Shown here: piece by piece, positions 1 to 8,657 of the stretch
How positions within the stretch are numbered: position 1 is the stretch's first letter
How the letters are laid out: each line of letters begins with the position of its first letter
Source of the DNA: UBA1924 sp963976625
Lineage (GTDB): Bacteria; Planctomycetota; Phycisphaerae; Phycisphaerales; UBA1924
Assembly (NCBI GenBank): GCA_963976625.1
Contig: CAXBLA010000012.1
Span: forward strand, 35,388 to 99,387
Reading direction: 5' to 3'
DNA length: 64,000 nt
The notes under the pieces: generated by a model
Told to the model about the DNA's origin: nothing
The model's database searches: none
What the model saw: the letters and a program-made list of their open reading frames with translations, nothing else
Made by a program: the position numbers and the translations under genes

Positions 1-669
1 AGTGGGCGGAGCATCTTCATCGGGACCGACGAGATCTGGCGCTGGCGCTACGGGCGGGGCGAAGACCTGCCCGAACGCTTCTACCTCCCCATTATTCGCA
101 CCCTCGGTCGCGGCACCGTCGATCGCCGAGCCGCCCCGGCATCGCTGACCATCGCCCCGACGAACCCATCGCCCCACAAGCCAACCCAGATCACCCTGCG
201 CCTGTTCGACCAAGCCCGCATCGACACGATGCCCGAAGAAGTCCGCGTGCAGATCGGGCCTGTCTCGTCGTTCGACGAGCCCACCGAGATCGTCCTGCGT
301 GGCTCGGTCGACACCCGCATCGCGACCTGGATCCCCGATCAGCCCGGCGTGTACAACGCCACGCTGCCCGGCGCTGATCTGGAACTGGCTCAGGTCCGTA
401 CCCAGACCCGGGTGCTCGACGAATCCGACGAGCAGCGAACCCTGAGCACGAACCACCAACTCCTCGCCGACCTAAGCGAACAGACCGGCGGGCGCATGAT
501 TAAACCAACAGAGTTCAACACCATCCCCGGCCTGATGCCCAACCGCACCCGCACGATCACCTCGCCGCCCAAGCAGGCGTCGCTGTGGGACCGCCCGATC
601 GTGCTGATCGTGCTGGTCGTGCTTTTCACCGTCGAATGGATCGGAAGACGAACCCTCCGGCTCGCTTAA
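1..669 (+). CDS. C-terminal part of a membrane protein (planctomycete vWA/glutamine-amidotransferase-like type), truncated by the window start
   Basis: The reading frame is open from base 1, so the gene begins outside the window; 222 codons are visible. Near the start is IFIGTDEIWRWRYGRGED, a stretch I associate with large planctomycete membrane proteins that carry a glutamine-amidotransferase-like or von Willebrand A-like domain. A beta-rich region follows, and the protein ends with one hydrophobic helix (about 20 residues after DRPIV) and a short basic tail, so it is probably anchored by its C-terminus with the bulk outside the membrane. The next gene starts 35 bases downstream on the same strand. 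Genes of this kind usually lie next to MoxR and DUF58 genes, which would be upstream of the window. The function is not known; the family assignment is tentative because the diagnostic N-terminal domains are missing. Confidence 0.7.
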   Translation, partial: SGRSIFIGTDEIWRWRYGRGEDLPERFYLPIIRTLGRGTVDRRAAPASLTIAPTNPSPHKPTQITLRLFDQARIDTMPEEVRVQIGPVSSFDEPTEIVLRGSVDTRIATWIPDQPGVYNATLPGADLELAQVRTQTRVLDESDEQRTLSTNHQLLADLSEQTGGRMIKPTEFNTIPGLMPNRTRTITSPPKQASLWDRPIVLIVLVVLFTVEWIGRRTLRLA

Positions 670-704
670 CCATATATATAAGGAAGACAAATAAGCCCTC
701 AATC

Positions 705-3700
705 ATGACCACCGCACCATCGAGCCCGAAAATTGTTCCATCTGCATCGCACCCAGAGCTGCGCAGTCTCCGCTCCCGCCTGGAGCGCATGCGCACGCGC
801 GTGCGCATGATGGTGGTGATGCGCAGCATGCTGTTGGGCTTAGCAATGATGCTGACCGCGGTGCTGGCCCTGGTGCTGATCGATTACATGCTCCGCCTGC
901 CGATGGGTATCCGCCTGCTCACGCTCGCGGGGCTGGTGTATCTGATCTGGCTATCTTGGGCTCGGCTCATCCAACCCGCCCTCGATGCCCGTTGCTCGAC
1001 CACCGATATCGCCCTCGAGATCGAGCGACGCGACCCGTCGCTGCGCGGGCTCGTCGCGTCGGCCATCGATCTCAGCACCGCCGATAAACACCATACAGCG
1101 CGTGACACAGAAACCGACGCGCTGACCACCGCCGCCCTCAACACCATCGCCCGTCGGCTCAACTCTAAATCAATACCGGGTATCGCCAACCCGAATCAGC
1201 TCATCAGTGCCGCGGGCGTGTGCGCCTTGGTCATCGCCTGCATCGTCATGCTCTCGGTGCGTTCGCCAAATCTCGCACAGATCGGTCTCACGCGGACCCT
1301 CTCGCCTTGGTCGATGGCCAGCTGGCCCAAGCGGTTTGCGATCGAGGACCTGACGAGTAACACCGCGCGCCCGGTGGACATCGCCGTGCCGATCCGCGCC
1401 CTGATCGGCAATCCGGATTCTTCCGACTCGATCAACCCACGGGCGTATGTCTCCTGGCGCGTGCTCGACGCCAGCGGCCGACCCGCCCAGCGCTGGACCC
1501 GGACCATGCTCACCCGACAGCAACGCAGCGACGACGGCACACCGATCTACGAACAGCTCCTCGATGCCAAGCCCGCGATCAAACCACTCAGCGAGCAGAG
1601 CGAAGCCACGAGCACCGCGTTCACACTCGAATACACCATCGAGACACGCGACGACGCACGCCCAACCCGGAAGATCACGCTCGTTCGCCCGCCCAAGCTC
1701 CTCGACACTTCGATCGCCATCGAACTCCCGGCCTACGCCCAACCGATCGCCGATGCCCAGCTCGTGCGATCGGGCACCATCATCCACGCAGACTCGGACT
1801 CGGTGCACACCCCGATCCTCGCGGGCTCAAAGCTCTCGATCACCTGGCGATTCAGCAAGCCAATGCGTCGGGACGCACAAACAGTGCAGACAGATCACAA
1901 TCAGGCCGATCAGGCCCAGCAATCTACCATCCCGCAATGGGCATCGTCACTGGCCCCGGAGAACACGATCGTCGCCTTCAGCCAACCGACCCCCACAACG
2001 ATCCAGCTGGATCTCATCGCCCAAAGCTCCGCGGCTATCGAGCCGGGCGTGCTCGACGAGATGGGCATCACGGTCCGCACTCCGATCATCCTGGCTCTTG
2101 GAGTCCTCGACGACCAAGCCCCGGGCGCATCGCTCACCGAACCCACCCGCGACGAGATTGTTTCTGCCCAAGCCAGTATTCAACTACAAGCAGAACTCAC
2201 CGATGACTTCGGGCTCATCGCGGGCGCGTTGCACGCGAGCATCGCTCGCGCGCCAGCCGGATCACAGGGCGCACCCGCCGAGCCGACTCCCGACGATCAA
2301 CCCATCGCACTGATCCGAGCAGAGTACAAAGCCCTCCAACGCGCCCAGCTCGACCACACGCTGAGCCTCGAAACGCTCGGCCTTGCTGCGGGCGATGAGG
2401 TCCATCTCAACGCCATCGCCTGGGATCTGCGTGCAGGGAGTACTGAAGTTGAAAACGCATCGCTGGGCATGACTCAATCCTCGACGCGCATCCTCCGCGT
2501 GGTCGAGGACAGCGTGATCATCGACGACCTCCGCAAAGGGCTCAGCTCGACCTCGGGCGCCATGCGCCAGCTCGACGAGCAGCAAGCCAACGCACAGAAG
2601 CAACTCCAGAACCAGCTACAAACCCAGGCCCAGACCACCAGCGCTGACCAGCGCAGCGTGACCGATCGGCTCGAATCAAGCGAAAGCACCATCGATCAAC
2701 TCCGCGACACTTTCAAACGCAACAACCTCGATGACGCCGCCTTGGGGTCGCTGCTCGATGACGCGTCGGCCGTCGCTTCCGAAGCAGCCGACGCCAGCGA
2801 GCGGGCGAGCAATCAGCTCGATCGCGGTGAGGGCGAACGAGCGTCCGCGAACCAACGCGTCGTCCGCGACCGGATCGGCGAGCTACTCTCGATGCTCGAT
2901 CGCGGGCAGGACTCATGGCTCGCGCTGCGATCCGTACAGCAGCTGCGTGACGAGCTGGCCGCCCTCCGCGACGACACCGCCGAGCTCAATGCGACTGCCG
3001 CGGGCAAGTCGCTCGACCAGCTCACGCCCGAAGAGCAGTCCACGCTCGAACGCATCCTCGAGCGCCAGACCGCGTCGGCCGACGATGCGCGCGACGCGAT
3101 CTCGACGCTCGACGAACGCGCCCAGCAGCTCCAAGAGAACGACCCGACCCAAGCCGAAGCCTTATCACGGGCCGCCGAGCAGGCCCGTAGTGCCCAGCTC
3201 GAAGAGAAGCTCAACGACGCCGCGGATCAGATCGCGTCCAACCAAACTTCGTCGGCTACCCAGACCCAGAGCGAAGTCCTCGACGAGCTCGACGAGATGC
3301 TCGAAGAACTCGAAAACGCGATCAAGAACCGTGACAACGCGCTCCGCCGAGAGCTTGCTTCGATCATCGATTCGATCAAGGCGCTCATCAAGGTTCAAGA
3401 AATCCAGATCGGTCTGCTCGAGAACCCCAACGCCAACGATCTCGATGCCGGCATGATCGCGCTCTCGGGCAACACGCTGGCCGTGCGCGACGAAGCCCTT
3501 GGAGCCTTCCCCGAGACGCGTTCGATCGCGGACCTGATCACCCAGAGCGCCAACGCCCAGGGCAACGCGATCAACGCCTTGCGTCAGTCGCCCGTGGATC
3601 TCCAAGCCGCCAAGCGCCATGAACGCGCAAGCCTGCTGCATCTCAACAGTGCACTCGAAGAAGCGAATCGGCTCGATGAGCAGGCCGCGGATCGGCAGGC

Positions 3701-4382
3701 ACAACAGCTGCGGACCCAGCTCCGCGACGAGTACCGCAGCGTGCTTGAGATCCAGACCGCCCTGCGCGACGAGACCCTGCCGCTCGTCGATCAGCAGCTA
3801 ACCCGCCGCCAGCGGGCCAGCGCACGGGCCATCGGCATCTCGCAGGGCGCGATCCGCGAGCAGCTCGCTGAGCTGCTCGAAAAAACCCAAGAACTCAGCG
3901 ACGCGCCGGTCTTCGTCTTCGCCCACGCCCAGCTTGATCGCCAGATGCAGCGCAGCGTTGATGGGCTCGGGCAACGCCAGATCGAATCGCGCACACCGAC
4001 CCTGCAGACCTCGTCGATCGTCATCCTCACGACGCTTGTCGAAGTGCTCTCCGACACGCCGCCAGCCCAAGAACCCGATGATTTCGACGACGGCTCACAG
4101 AGCGGATCAAGCTCGGGCAGCTCAGGCGGCGAAGAACCCGTCATCCCGCCCGTCGCCCAGCTCAAGCTCCTGCGATCGATGCAGCAGCTGGCCGCGATGC
4201 AGACCCGCGAGTACAGCGAAAACCCAGGCCTCGCCAACGACGCCGATCTCGAATCGCTCTCGCAGCTCCAGTCCCAGCTCTCCGAGCATGCCAAGCAACT
4301 GATCGAATCATTGAACAATCCCCAGCCCGCACCATCGTCAACACCAGCCCCCACCCCAAGCGAAGGAGAAGCCACGCCATGA
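705..4382 (+). CDS. Large Gln-rich coiled-coil membrane protein (DUF4175-like)
   Basis: The protein has 1225 residues. I chose ATG 705 because it is the first ATG after the upstream stop at 669; the open frame extends back to 585, but that part overlaps the preceding gene. Two hydrophobic helices lie at about residues 37-63 and 66-88 and a third at about 165-185. A beta-rich extracytoplasmic section follows, then a very long acidic, Gln/Ala/Arg-rich helical region (roughly 640-1130) predicted to be coiled coil. The C-terminus is Ser/Gly- and Pro-rich. This layout matches large planctomycete proteins related to DUF4175, found beside vWA and MoxR genes; they are thought to act in the envelope, but no reaction is known. 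It overlaps the next gene by ATGA, which suggests coupled translation. The family name is a judgement from architecture, not from a search. Confidence 0.8.
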   Translation: MTTAPSSPKIVPSASHPELRSLRSRLERMRTRVRMMVVMRSMLLGLAMMLTAVLALVLIDYMLRLPMGIRLLTLAGLVYLIWLSWARLIQPALDARCSTTDIALEIERRDPSLRGLVASAIDLSTADKHHTARDTETDALTTAALNTIARRLNSKSIPGIANPNQLISAAGVCALVIACIVMLSVRSPNLAQIGLTRTLSPWSMASWPKRFAIEDLTSNTARPVDIAVPIRALIGNPDSSDSINPRAYVSWRVLDASGRPAQRWTRTMLTRQQRSDDGTPIYEQLLDAKPAIKPLSEQSEATSTAFTLEYTIETRDDARPTRKITLVRPPKLLDTSIAIELPAYAQPIADAQLVRSGTIIHADSDSVHTPILAGSKLSITWRFSKPMRRDAQTVQTDHNQADQAQQSTIPQWASSLAPENTIVAFSQPTPTTIQLDLIAQSSAAIEPGVLDEMGITVRTPIILALGVLDDQAPGASLTEPTRDEIVSAQASIQLQAELTDDFGLIAGALHASIARAPAGSQGAPAEPTPDDQPIALIRAEYKALQRAQLDHTLSLETLGLAAGDEVHLNAIAWDLRAGSTEVENASLGMTQSSTRILRVVEDSVIIDDLRKGLSSTSGAMRQLDEQQANAQKQLQNQLQTQAQTTSADQRSVTDRLESSESTIDQLRDTFKRNNLDDAALGSLLDDASAVASEAADASERASNQLDRGEGERASANQRVVRDRIGELLSMLDRGQDSWLALRSVQQLRDELAALRDDTAELNATAAGKSLDQLTPEEQSTLERILERQTASADDARDAISTLDERAQQLQENDPTQAEALSRAAEQARSAQLEEKLNDAADQIASNQTSSATQTQSEVLDELDEMLEELENAIKNRDNALRRELASIIDSIKALIKVQEIQIGLLENPNANDLDAGMIALSGNTLAVRDEALGAFPETRSIADLITQSANAQGNAINALRQSPVDLQAAKRHERASLLHLNSALEEANRLDEQAADRQAQQLRTQLRDEYRSVLEIQTALRDETLPLVDQQLTRRQRASARAIGISQGAIREQLAELLEKTQELSDAPVFVFAHAQLDRQMQRSVDGLGQRQIESRTPTLQTSSIVILTTLVEVLSDTPPAQEPDDFDDGSQSGSSSGSSGGEEPVIPPVAQLKLLRSMQQLAAMQTREYSENPGLANDADLESLSQLQSQLSEHAKQLIESLNNPQPAPSSTPAPTPSEGEATP

Positions 4383-5077
4383 TCTGTCTCCGATCTATCC
4401 AAACACTGGCCTTTGTTGCTGCTTCATGTGCTTCTGCTGCCTGCGTTTCTGTTGCTTATGCCGCTACGCAAGAGCCTGACGATCCGCTACCCACACTCGA
4501 CGAGCTGCTCGGGCTCGAGACCGAGCACCCAACTGACCCCGACGGCTCCATCACCATTGAGGACCCCAACGCCGCGGCCCTCGACGCGGTGCTCACCCCG
4601 CAGCAAGCCGGCGAAGCTTTCACCCAAGCGGTCCAACTCATGGACCAGGTCGCTGGGCGCATCGCAAACAACAACGATCTCTCCATCGCAACCCAGCGCC
4701 TCCAAGAGGACATCCTCGCCAAGCTCGATCAAGTCATCGAAGCCGCCAACGAGAACGACTCCAACAGCAGCTCGTCGTCGTCTTCATCCTCGCAATCATC
4801 GAGCGAGCAGCAAGACCAGCCCAACCAGCAGCAACCCCAACAAGGCGAGGGCGACCAGCAGAACCCATCGAACCAATCGGGCGAAGAGTCCATGCCGGGG
4901 GGCGCAAGCGCGGCTAACCCGGGCGACGAGGTCGCACCCGACGGCGTGAGTTGGGGCGCGCTGCCCACGCGCATCCGCGATGCGCTCTCGCAGGGGATCT
5001 CGGACAAGTACTCCGAGCTCTACCGCACCCTCACCGAGCAGTACTACAAATCACTGGCCGAGGACGAAGACCAATGA
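4379..5077 (+). CDS. Secreted Ser/Gln-rich protein of unknown function
   Basis: The protein has 232 residues. It starts inside the stop of the preceding gene (ATGA) and ends inside the start of the following one (ATGA). The N-terminus is a signal peptide with a probable cleavage after AYA near residue 28. The middle contains a run of serines (about residues 122-140) followed by Gln/Pro/Asn-rich sequence, which is low-complexity linker. The C-terminal 45 residues (WGALPTRIRDALSQG onwards) are well structured and resemble a short conserved end seen in planctomycete proteins encoded in the same type of cluster. No enzymatic motif is visible. Tight coupling to the giant coiled-coil protein and the cyclase-fold protein suggests that all three act on the same envelope process. 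Confidence 0.75.
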   Translation: MICLRSIQTLAFVAASCASAACVSVAYAATQEPDDPLPTLDELLGLETEHPTDPDGSITIEDPNAAALDAVLTPQQAGEAFTQAVQLMDQVAGRIANNNDLSIATQRLQEDILAKLDQVIEAANENDSNSSSSSSSSSQSSSEQQDQPNQQQPQQGEGDQQNPSNQSGEESMPGGASAANPGDEVAPDGVSWGALPTRIRDALSQGISDKYSELYRTLTEQYYKSLAEDEDQ

Positions 5078-6162
5078 GCACACGCATCAAACATTCAATC
5101 CTGCTGATCGCGGCCGCGGGCTCACTCGCCAGCGCCCAAGCCGCCGCACCAGCAAGCACGCCCGCAAGTACACCCGCCCCCTCACCGGGCGCACAGAACC
5201 AACCCATGGAAGCGGAGATCACGCCCGCCCTCGACGCGGCAGTATCATCGGGCATCGAGTATCTCGTCTCGACGCAGCTCGAAGACGGCGCGTGGGAGTC
5301 GGGGCGGTACAGCAAGAATGTCGCGATCACCGCGCTCTCGTGCCTGGCGCTGATGGCCGACGGGCACATCCCCGGTCGCGGGCCTTACGGCGAGACCGTC
5401 GATCGCGGGGTCGAGTTCATGCTCGATTCGATCGCTGAGAACGGGCTGATCTCTTCGGAAGCTAACAACGGCCCGATGTACGGTCACGGGTTCGCCGCCC
5501 TGTTCCTCGGCGAGGTCTACGGCATGACCCCGGGCGGTGATAACGCGCGGGCCGCACGGCTCCACGAGGCGCTCGTCAAAGCCGTGCGATTGATCGAGCA
5601 GACCCAGAACGAAGAAGGCGGCTGGCGATACAACCCTGTCCCCTACGACGCGGATGTCTCCGTGACCATCTGCCAGATCATGGCCCTGCGCAGCGCACGC
5701 AACGCGGGCATCGAGGTCTCGAGCGAGGTCATCGATCGCGCCGTCGAGTATGTCCGCCTGTGCCAGAGTAGCGACGGCGGGTTCCGCTACCAGATCGGCT
5801 CGGGCGGGAGCGCCTGGCCAAGAACAGCCGCCGGGGTCGCGTCGCTGTTCTACGCGGGGATCTATGAGGACGACGCGATCGACAAGGGGCTCGCGTACCT
5901 CGAGTCCACCGCACTGCCCGGCAAAGCGTCGGCCACCCGCTCGCACTATTTCTACGGGCAGTACTACGCCGTGCAGGCGATGTACTTGGCGGGCGATGAC
6001 CACTGGGAACTCTGGTGGCCCGCCATCCGCGAAGAACTCCTCGAACTCCAGAACGACGACGGCTCGTGGGACGACCGATCCGTCGGCAAGCCCTACGGCA
6101 CCGCCATGGCCCTGATCATCCTCCAGATGCCCAAACGCTACCTCCCGATTTTTCAGAAGTAA
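5074..6162 (+). CDS. Exported prenyltransferase/squalene-cyclase-fold protein
   Basis: The protein has 362 residues from ATG 5074; longer frames run back into the preceding gene and are unlikely. A signal peptide (residues 1-23) is followed by a Pro/Ala-rich linker and an alpha/alpha-toroid built from repeats of the type GL.YL...Q..DG.W, for example SGIEYLVSTQLEDGAW, NEEGGWRY, SSDGGFRY and NDDGSW. These are the QW-like repeats of the squalene cyclase/prenyltransferase clan. I do not see the DXDD cyclase motif or a prenyltransferase zinc site, so it is more likely a binding or scaffold toroid than a terpene cyclase. Being exported also argues against a role in hopanoid synthesis. It belongs to the same transcription unit as the three preceding genes. 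Confidence 0.85.
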   Translation: MSTRIKHSILLIAAAGSLASAQAAAPASTPASTPAPSPGAQNQPMEAEITPALDAAVSSGIEYLVSTQLEDGAWESGRYSKNVAITALSCLALMADGHIPGRGPYGETVDRGVEFMLDSIAENGLISSEANNGPMYGHGFAALFLGEVYGMTPGGDNARAARLHEALVKAVRLIEQTQNEEGGWRYNPVPYDADVSVTICQIMALRSARNAGIEVSSEVIDRAVEYVRLCQSSDGGFRYQIGSGGSAWPRTAAGVASLFYAGIYEDDAIDKGLAYLESTALPGKASATRSHYFYGQYYAVQAMYLAGDDHWELWWPAIREELLELQNDDGSWDDRSVGKPYGTAMALIILQMPKRYLPIFQK

Positions 6163-6169
6163 ACAAACT

Positions 6170-7483
6170 ATGAATCTCCCATCTACACGATCATTGCTTA
6201 CCGTTTTTGCCCTCGCGTTCACGACGCCTGTGATCAATGCCCAAGATCAATCCGGCGGACTTAGTTGGACATTGTGCAACGACACGCTGGAGCTGATCGA
6301 GACCACGATCATCAGCGCGGACGAATCCGCGATTGTCGGGATCGACCAGTTCGGTATCCGGACAACCTACGCGATCGACGATCTCTTCTTCGCGCTCCCC
6401 TCGTCAGATCGTGCTCATCGTCCACCCGACCCTGAGCTCGACCCGATCCAAGTCCCGCCGATCGTTGAACCCGAGACCCGGTTCGCTCCCACACGCTACC
6501 TCTCGCTCGTCGATGGGCAGATCATCCAAGGGCGGCTGCTCGACTCGAACGATCCAGATGCCCTCCAACTCGTGCTCTACGCCGGTAACTCGACCGTTGG
6601 CAACGCGACATTGTCGCTCGAACAGCTCCGCGTCATGACCGACGCACCGCCCATGCTCGCCGATGATTTCTCAACTCAGTTTCCCGATGCGGACACCGTC
6701 GTCACGAAGAACAATGACCGCTTAGTCGGCTTCATCGAATCCATCGGCTCCCCGGAGCACACCGCATCGATCAGCCTCGACAGTGCCCCGGATCAAGCCC
6801 CCATCTCGATCGCGCTCGACCAGATCAAATCAATCACCATGGCCAACCCACCCGAGTTTGTCCCCGGGATGTACATCACAACGAGCGATCATTTACGGCT
6901 TCGAGTATCGAGCTTTGATTTTAACTTCCGCGAGCCGATGTCGATTGTTGTCGATGCCACTTCGCTCGGGCTCGACTCAACATCTTCGTCGCCGAACGAG
7001 ATCACTTGGCAGCTCCCCCCCAACGCCCCCGCCGGGATCACGATCCAACAAACCGACGCCCGAGTCGTCGCCCTCGCGTCGATCACCCCATCGCTCATCG
7101 AGCCCACCGGCGATCGCGACTGGACACCCACCCCGTTCGTTGTCGCCAGACACACCAACCCCGTGCTCTCGACCATCGACCTCCGCGCCCCGGTGCGGGC
7201 GATCTACCCGGTGCCCAAGGGCGCTTCGCGCTTCGCCTGCGAGCTTGTCGCACAGATCAACACCTGGACGGACTGCGTCGCCCATGTGGAAGCGATTGAC
7301 AGATCCGGCAATCGCACCGAGCTACTTACCCAGCGCCTCCACGCCGATCATCCATCGCAGACTCTGAATGCTCGTTTAGAACCCCGCACCACACAAATAG
7401 AAATCCGCATCGAGCCCGGCGAGCTGGGACCGATCCAGGACCGCGTGCTGCTCGTCAAACCACGCCTGCTTATCGAATCTTGA
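6170..7483 (+). CDS. Exported protein of unknown function with possible NPCBM-like C-terminal domain
   Basis: The protein has 437 residues and starts 8 bases after the preceding stop, so it is probably the last gene of the 1-7483 operon. The N-terminus is a signal peptide (about 1-24, ending VINAQ). The body alternates short beta strands such as LSLVDGQIIQGRLL and KNNDRLVGFIESI, which look like repeated small beta modules. The last 120 residues (from DWTPTPFVVARHTNPV) resemble the NPCBM carbohydrate-binding-like domains common in planctomycetes, but this is a weak visual match. The end overlaps the convergent mraY gene by 14 bases, so the two transcripts would be antisense at their 3' ends. 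No catalytic motif was recognised. Confidence 0.7.
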   Translation: MNLPSTRSLLTVFALAFTTPVINAQDQSGGLSWTLCNDTLELIETTIISADESAIVGIDQFGIRTTYAIDDLFFALPSSDRAHRPPDPELDPIQVPPIVEPETRFAPTRYLSLVDGQIIQGRLLDSNDPDALQLVLYAGNSTVGNATLSLEQLRVMTDAPPMLADDFSTQFPDADTVVTKNNDRLVGFIESIGSPEHTASISLDSAPDQAPISIALDQIKSITMANPPEFVPGMYITTSDHLRLRVSSFDFNFREPMSIVVDATSLGLDSTSSSPNEITWQLPPNAPAGITIQQTDARVVALASITPSLIEPTGDRDWTPTPFVVARHTNPVLSTIDLRAPVRAIYPVPKGASRFACELVAQINTWTDCVAHVEAIDRSGNRTELLTQRLHADHPSQTLNARLEPRTTQIEIRIEPGELGPIQDRVLLVKPRLLIES

Positions 7484-8657
7484 GCGACGCCATCGCCACG
7501 ACCATCAGCAGGATGCCCACGATCCACAACCGATTGACCACCTGATTCTCGGCCCACCCGCCCTGGTGCAGATGATGGTGATACGGCGCGATGCGGAAGA
7601 TCCGTCGCCCGGTGCCGGTCTTGATCCGCGTGTACTTGAACCAGCCGACCTGCAGCACGACCGATCCGATCTCGAAGAGAAACACGCCGCACATCATCAG
7701 CACGACGACTTCTTGGCGGACCATCACCGCGATGTACCCGATCAAGCCACCGAGCGCCAGCGATCCGGTATCGCCCATGAACACCTGCGCGGGCTTGCAG
7801 TTCCACCACAGGAACCCCAGGCACGCCCCCGCCATCGCCCCGGCCATCACGCCGAGCTCGTCGGTGAACGGGATGTATGGGACATACAGATACTGAGCCG
7901 CGCCCTCGTTGCCCGCGATCAACGCGAGCAGAATCAACCCGAAGGTCACGATCAGCGATGAGCCCGAGGCTAACCCGTCCATGCCGTCGGTAATATTGAC
8001 CGCGTTGGACAACCCCGCGACCATCAGCGTCGAGAGCACCACGAACACGGGCATGCTCAGATAGATCAACCCGTCCGCAGCGAACTTGGTCGTCGGCTCA
8101 TACGAACGCTGGAACGGCAAGTTGAGCACATGGGCCATCGAATCCGCGCCATCGGCAAGCATCCCATAGCGATACGCAAAGTAGCCCACGATCGCCCCGA
8201 TGCCGAGCTGGAAGACCAGCTTCTCCCACGAGTACAACCCCTGGCGCCCCGTGCCGCGCCGAGCCGCGGTCAGCTTGAGCCAATCGTCGGCCCCGCCAAC
8301 ACCCGCCAGCCAGAGAAGCGTGAACAACCCGAGATAGATCCGGTTGATCCGGATGTCGGCCAGCAAAAATGTGCTGATAAAAATCGCCCCGACGATCAGC
8401 ACCCCGCCCATCGTAGGCACATTGGCCTTGGTCGCGGCGTGCTCCCGCAGCAGCTCGGCGTCGGTCTCGCCGCCATCGCCGATCTTCATCGAGATCAAGA
8501 ACCTGATCACCCGCTTGCCCATCAGCACCACGATCGCGAACGAGAGCCCGGCCGCGAGCAACGCGCGGAACTGGACCTGGTCGAAGACCGAGAAGAACTT
8601 GTAGAGCCCAATCTTGCTCAGCCAGTTCTGCATAATGTCAAAGAGAATGTAGATCAT
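7470..8657 (-). CDS. mraY: Phospho-N-acetylmuramoyl-pentapeptide-transferase
   Basis: MraY is an integral membrane enzyme that transfers phospho-MurNAc-pentapeptide from UDP to undecaprenyl phosphate, making lipid I. The protein has 395 residues with about ten hydrophobic helices. Characteristic segments are visible: TKANVPTMGGVLI near the N-terminus, the aspartate pair in AGVGGADDWLKL, AVNITDGMDGLASG, and FMGDTGSLALGG. C-terminal APYHHHLHQGGWAENQVV carries the HHH loop of the family. The start at 8657 overlaps the murF stop (ATGA), as expected for coupled translation. A longer open frame upstream runs through murF and is not used. The 3' end overlaps the convergent gene at 6170-7483. Confidence 0.97.
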   Translation of the reverse strand: MIYILFDIMQNWLSKIGLYKFFSVFDQVQFRALLAAGLSFAIVVLMGKRVIRFLISMKIGDGGETDAELLREHAATKANVPTMGGVLIVGAIFISTFLLADIRINRIYLGLFTLLWLAGVGGADDWLKLTAARRGTGRQGLYSWEKLVFQLGIGAIVGYFAYRYGMLADGADSMAHVLNLPFQRSYEPTTKFAADGLIYLSMPVFVVLSTLMVAGLSNAVNITDGMDGLASGSSLIVTFGLILLALIAGNEGAAQYLYVPYIPFTDELGVMAGAMAGACLGFLWWNCKPAQVFMGDTGSLALGGLIGYIAVMVRQEVVVLMMCGVFLFEIGSVVLQVGWFKYTRIKTGTGRRIFRIAPYHHHLHQGGWAENQVVNRLWIVGILLMVVAMASLKIR

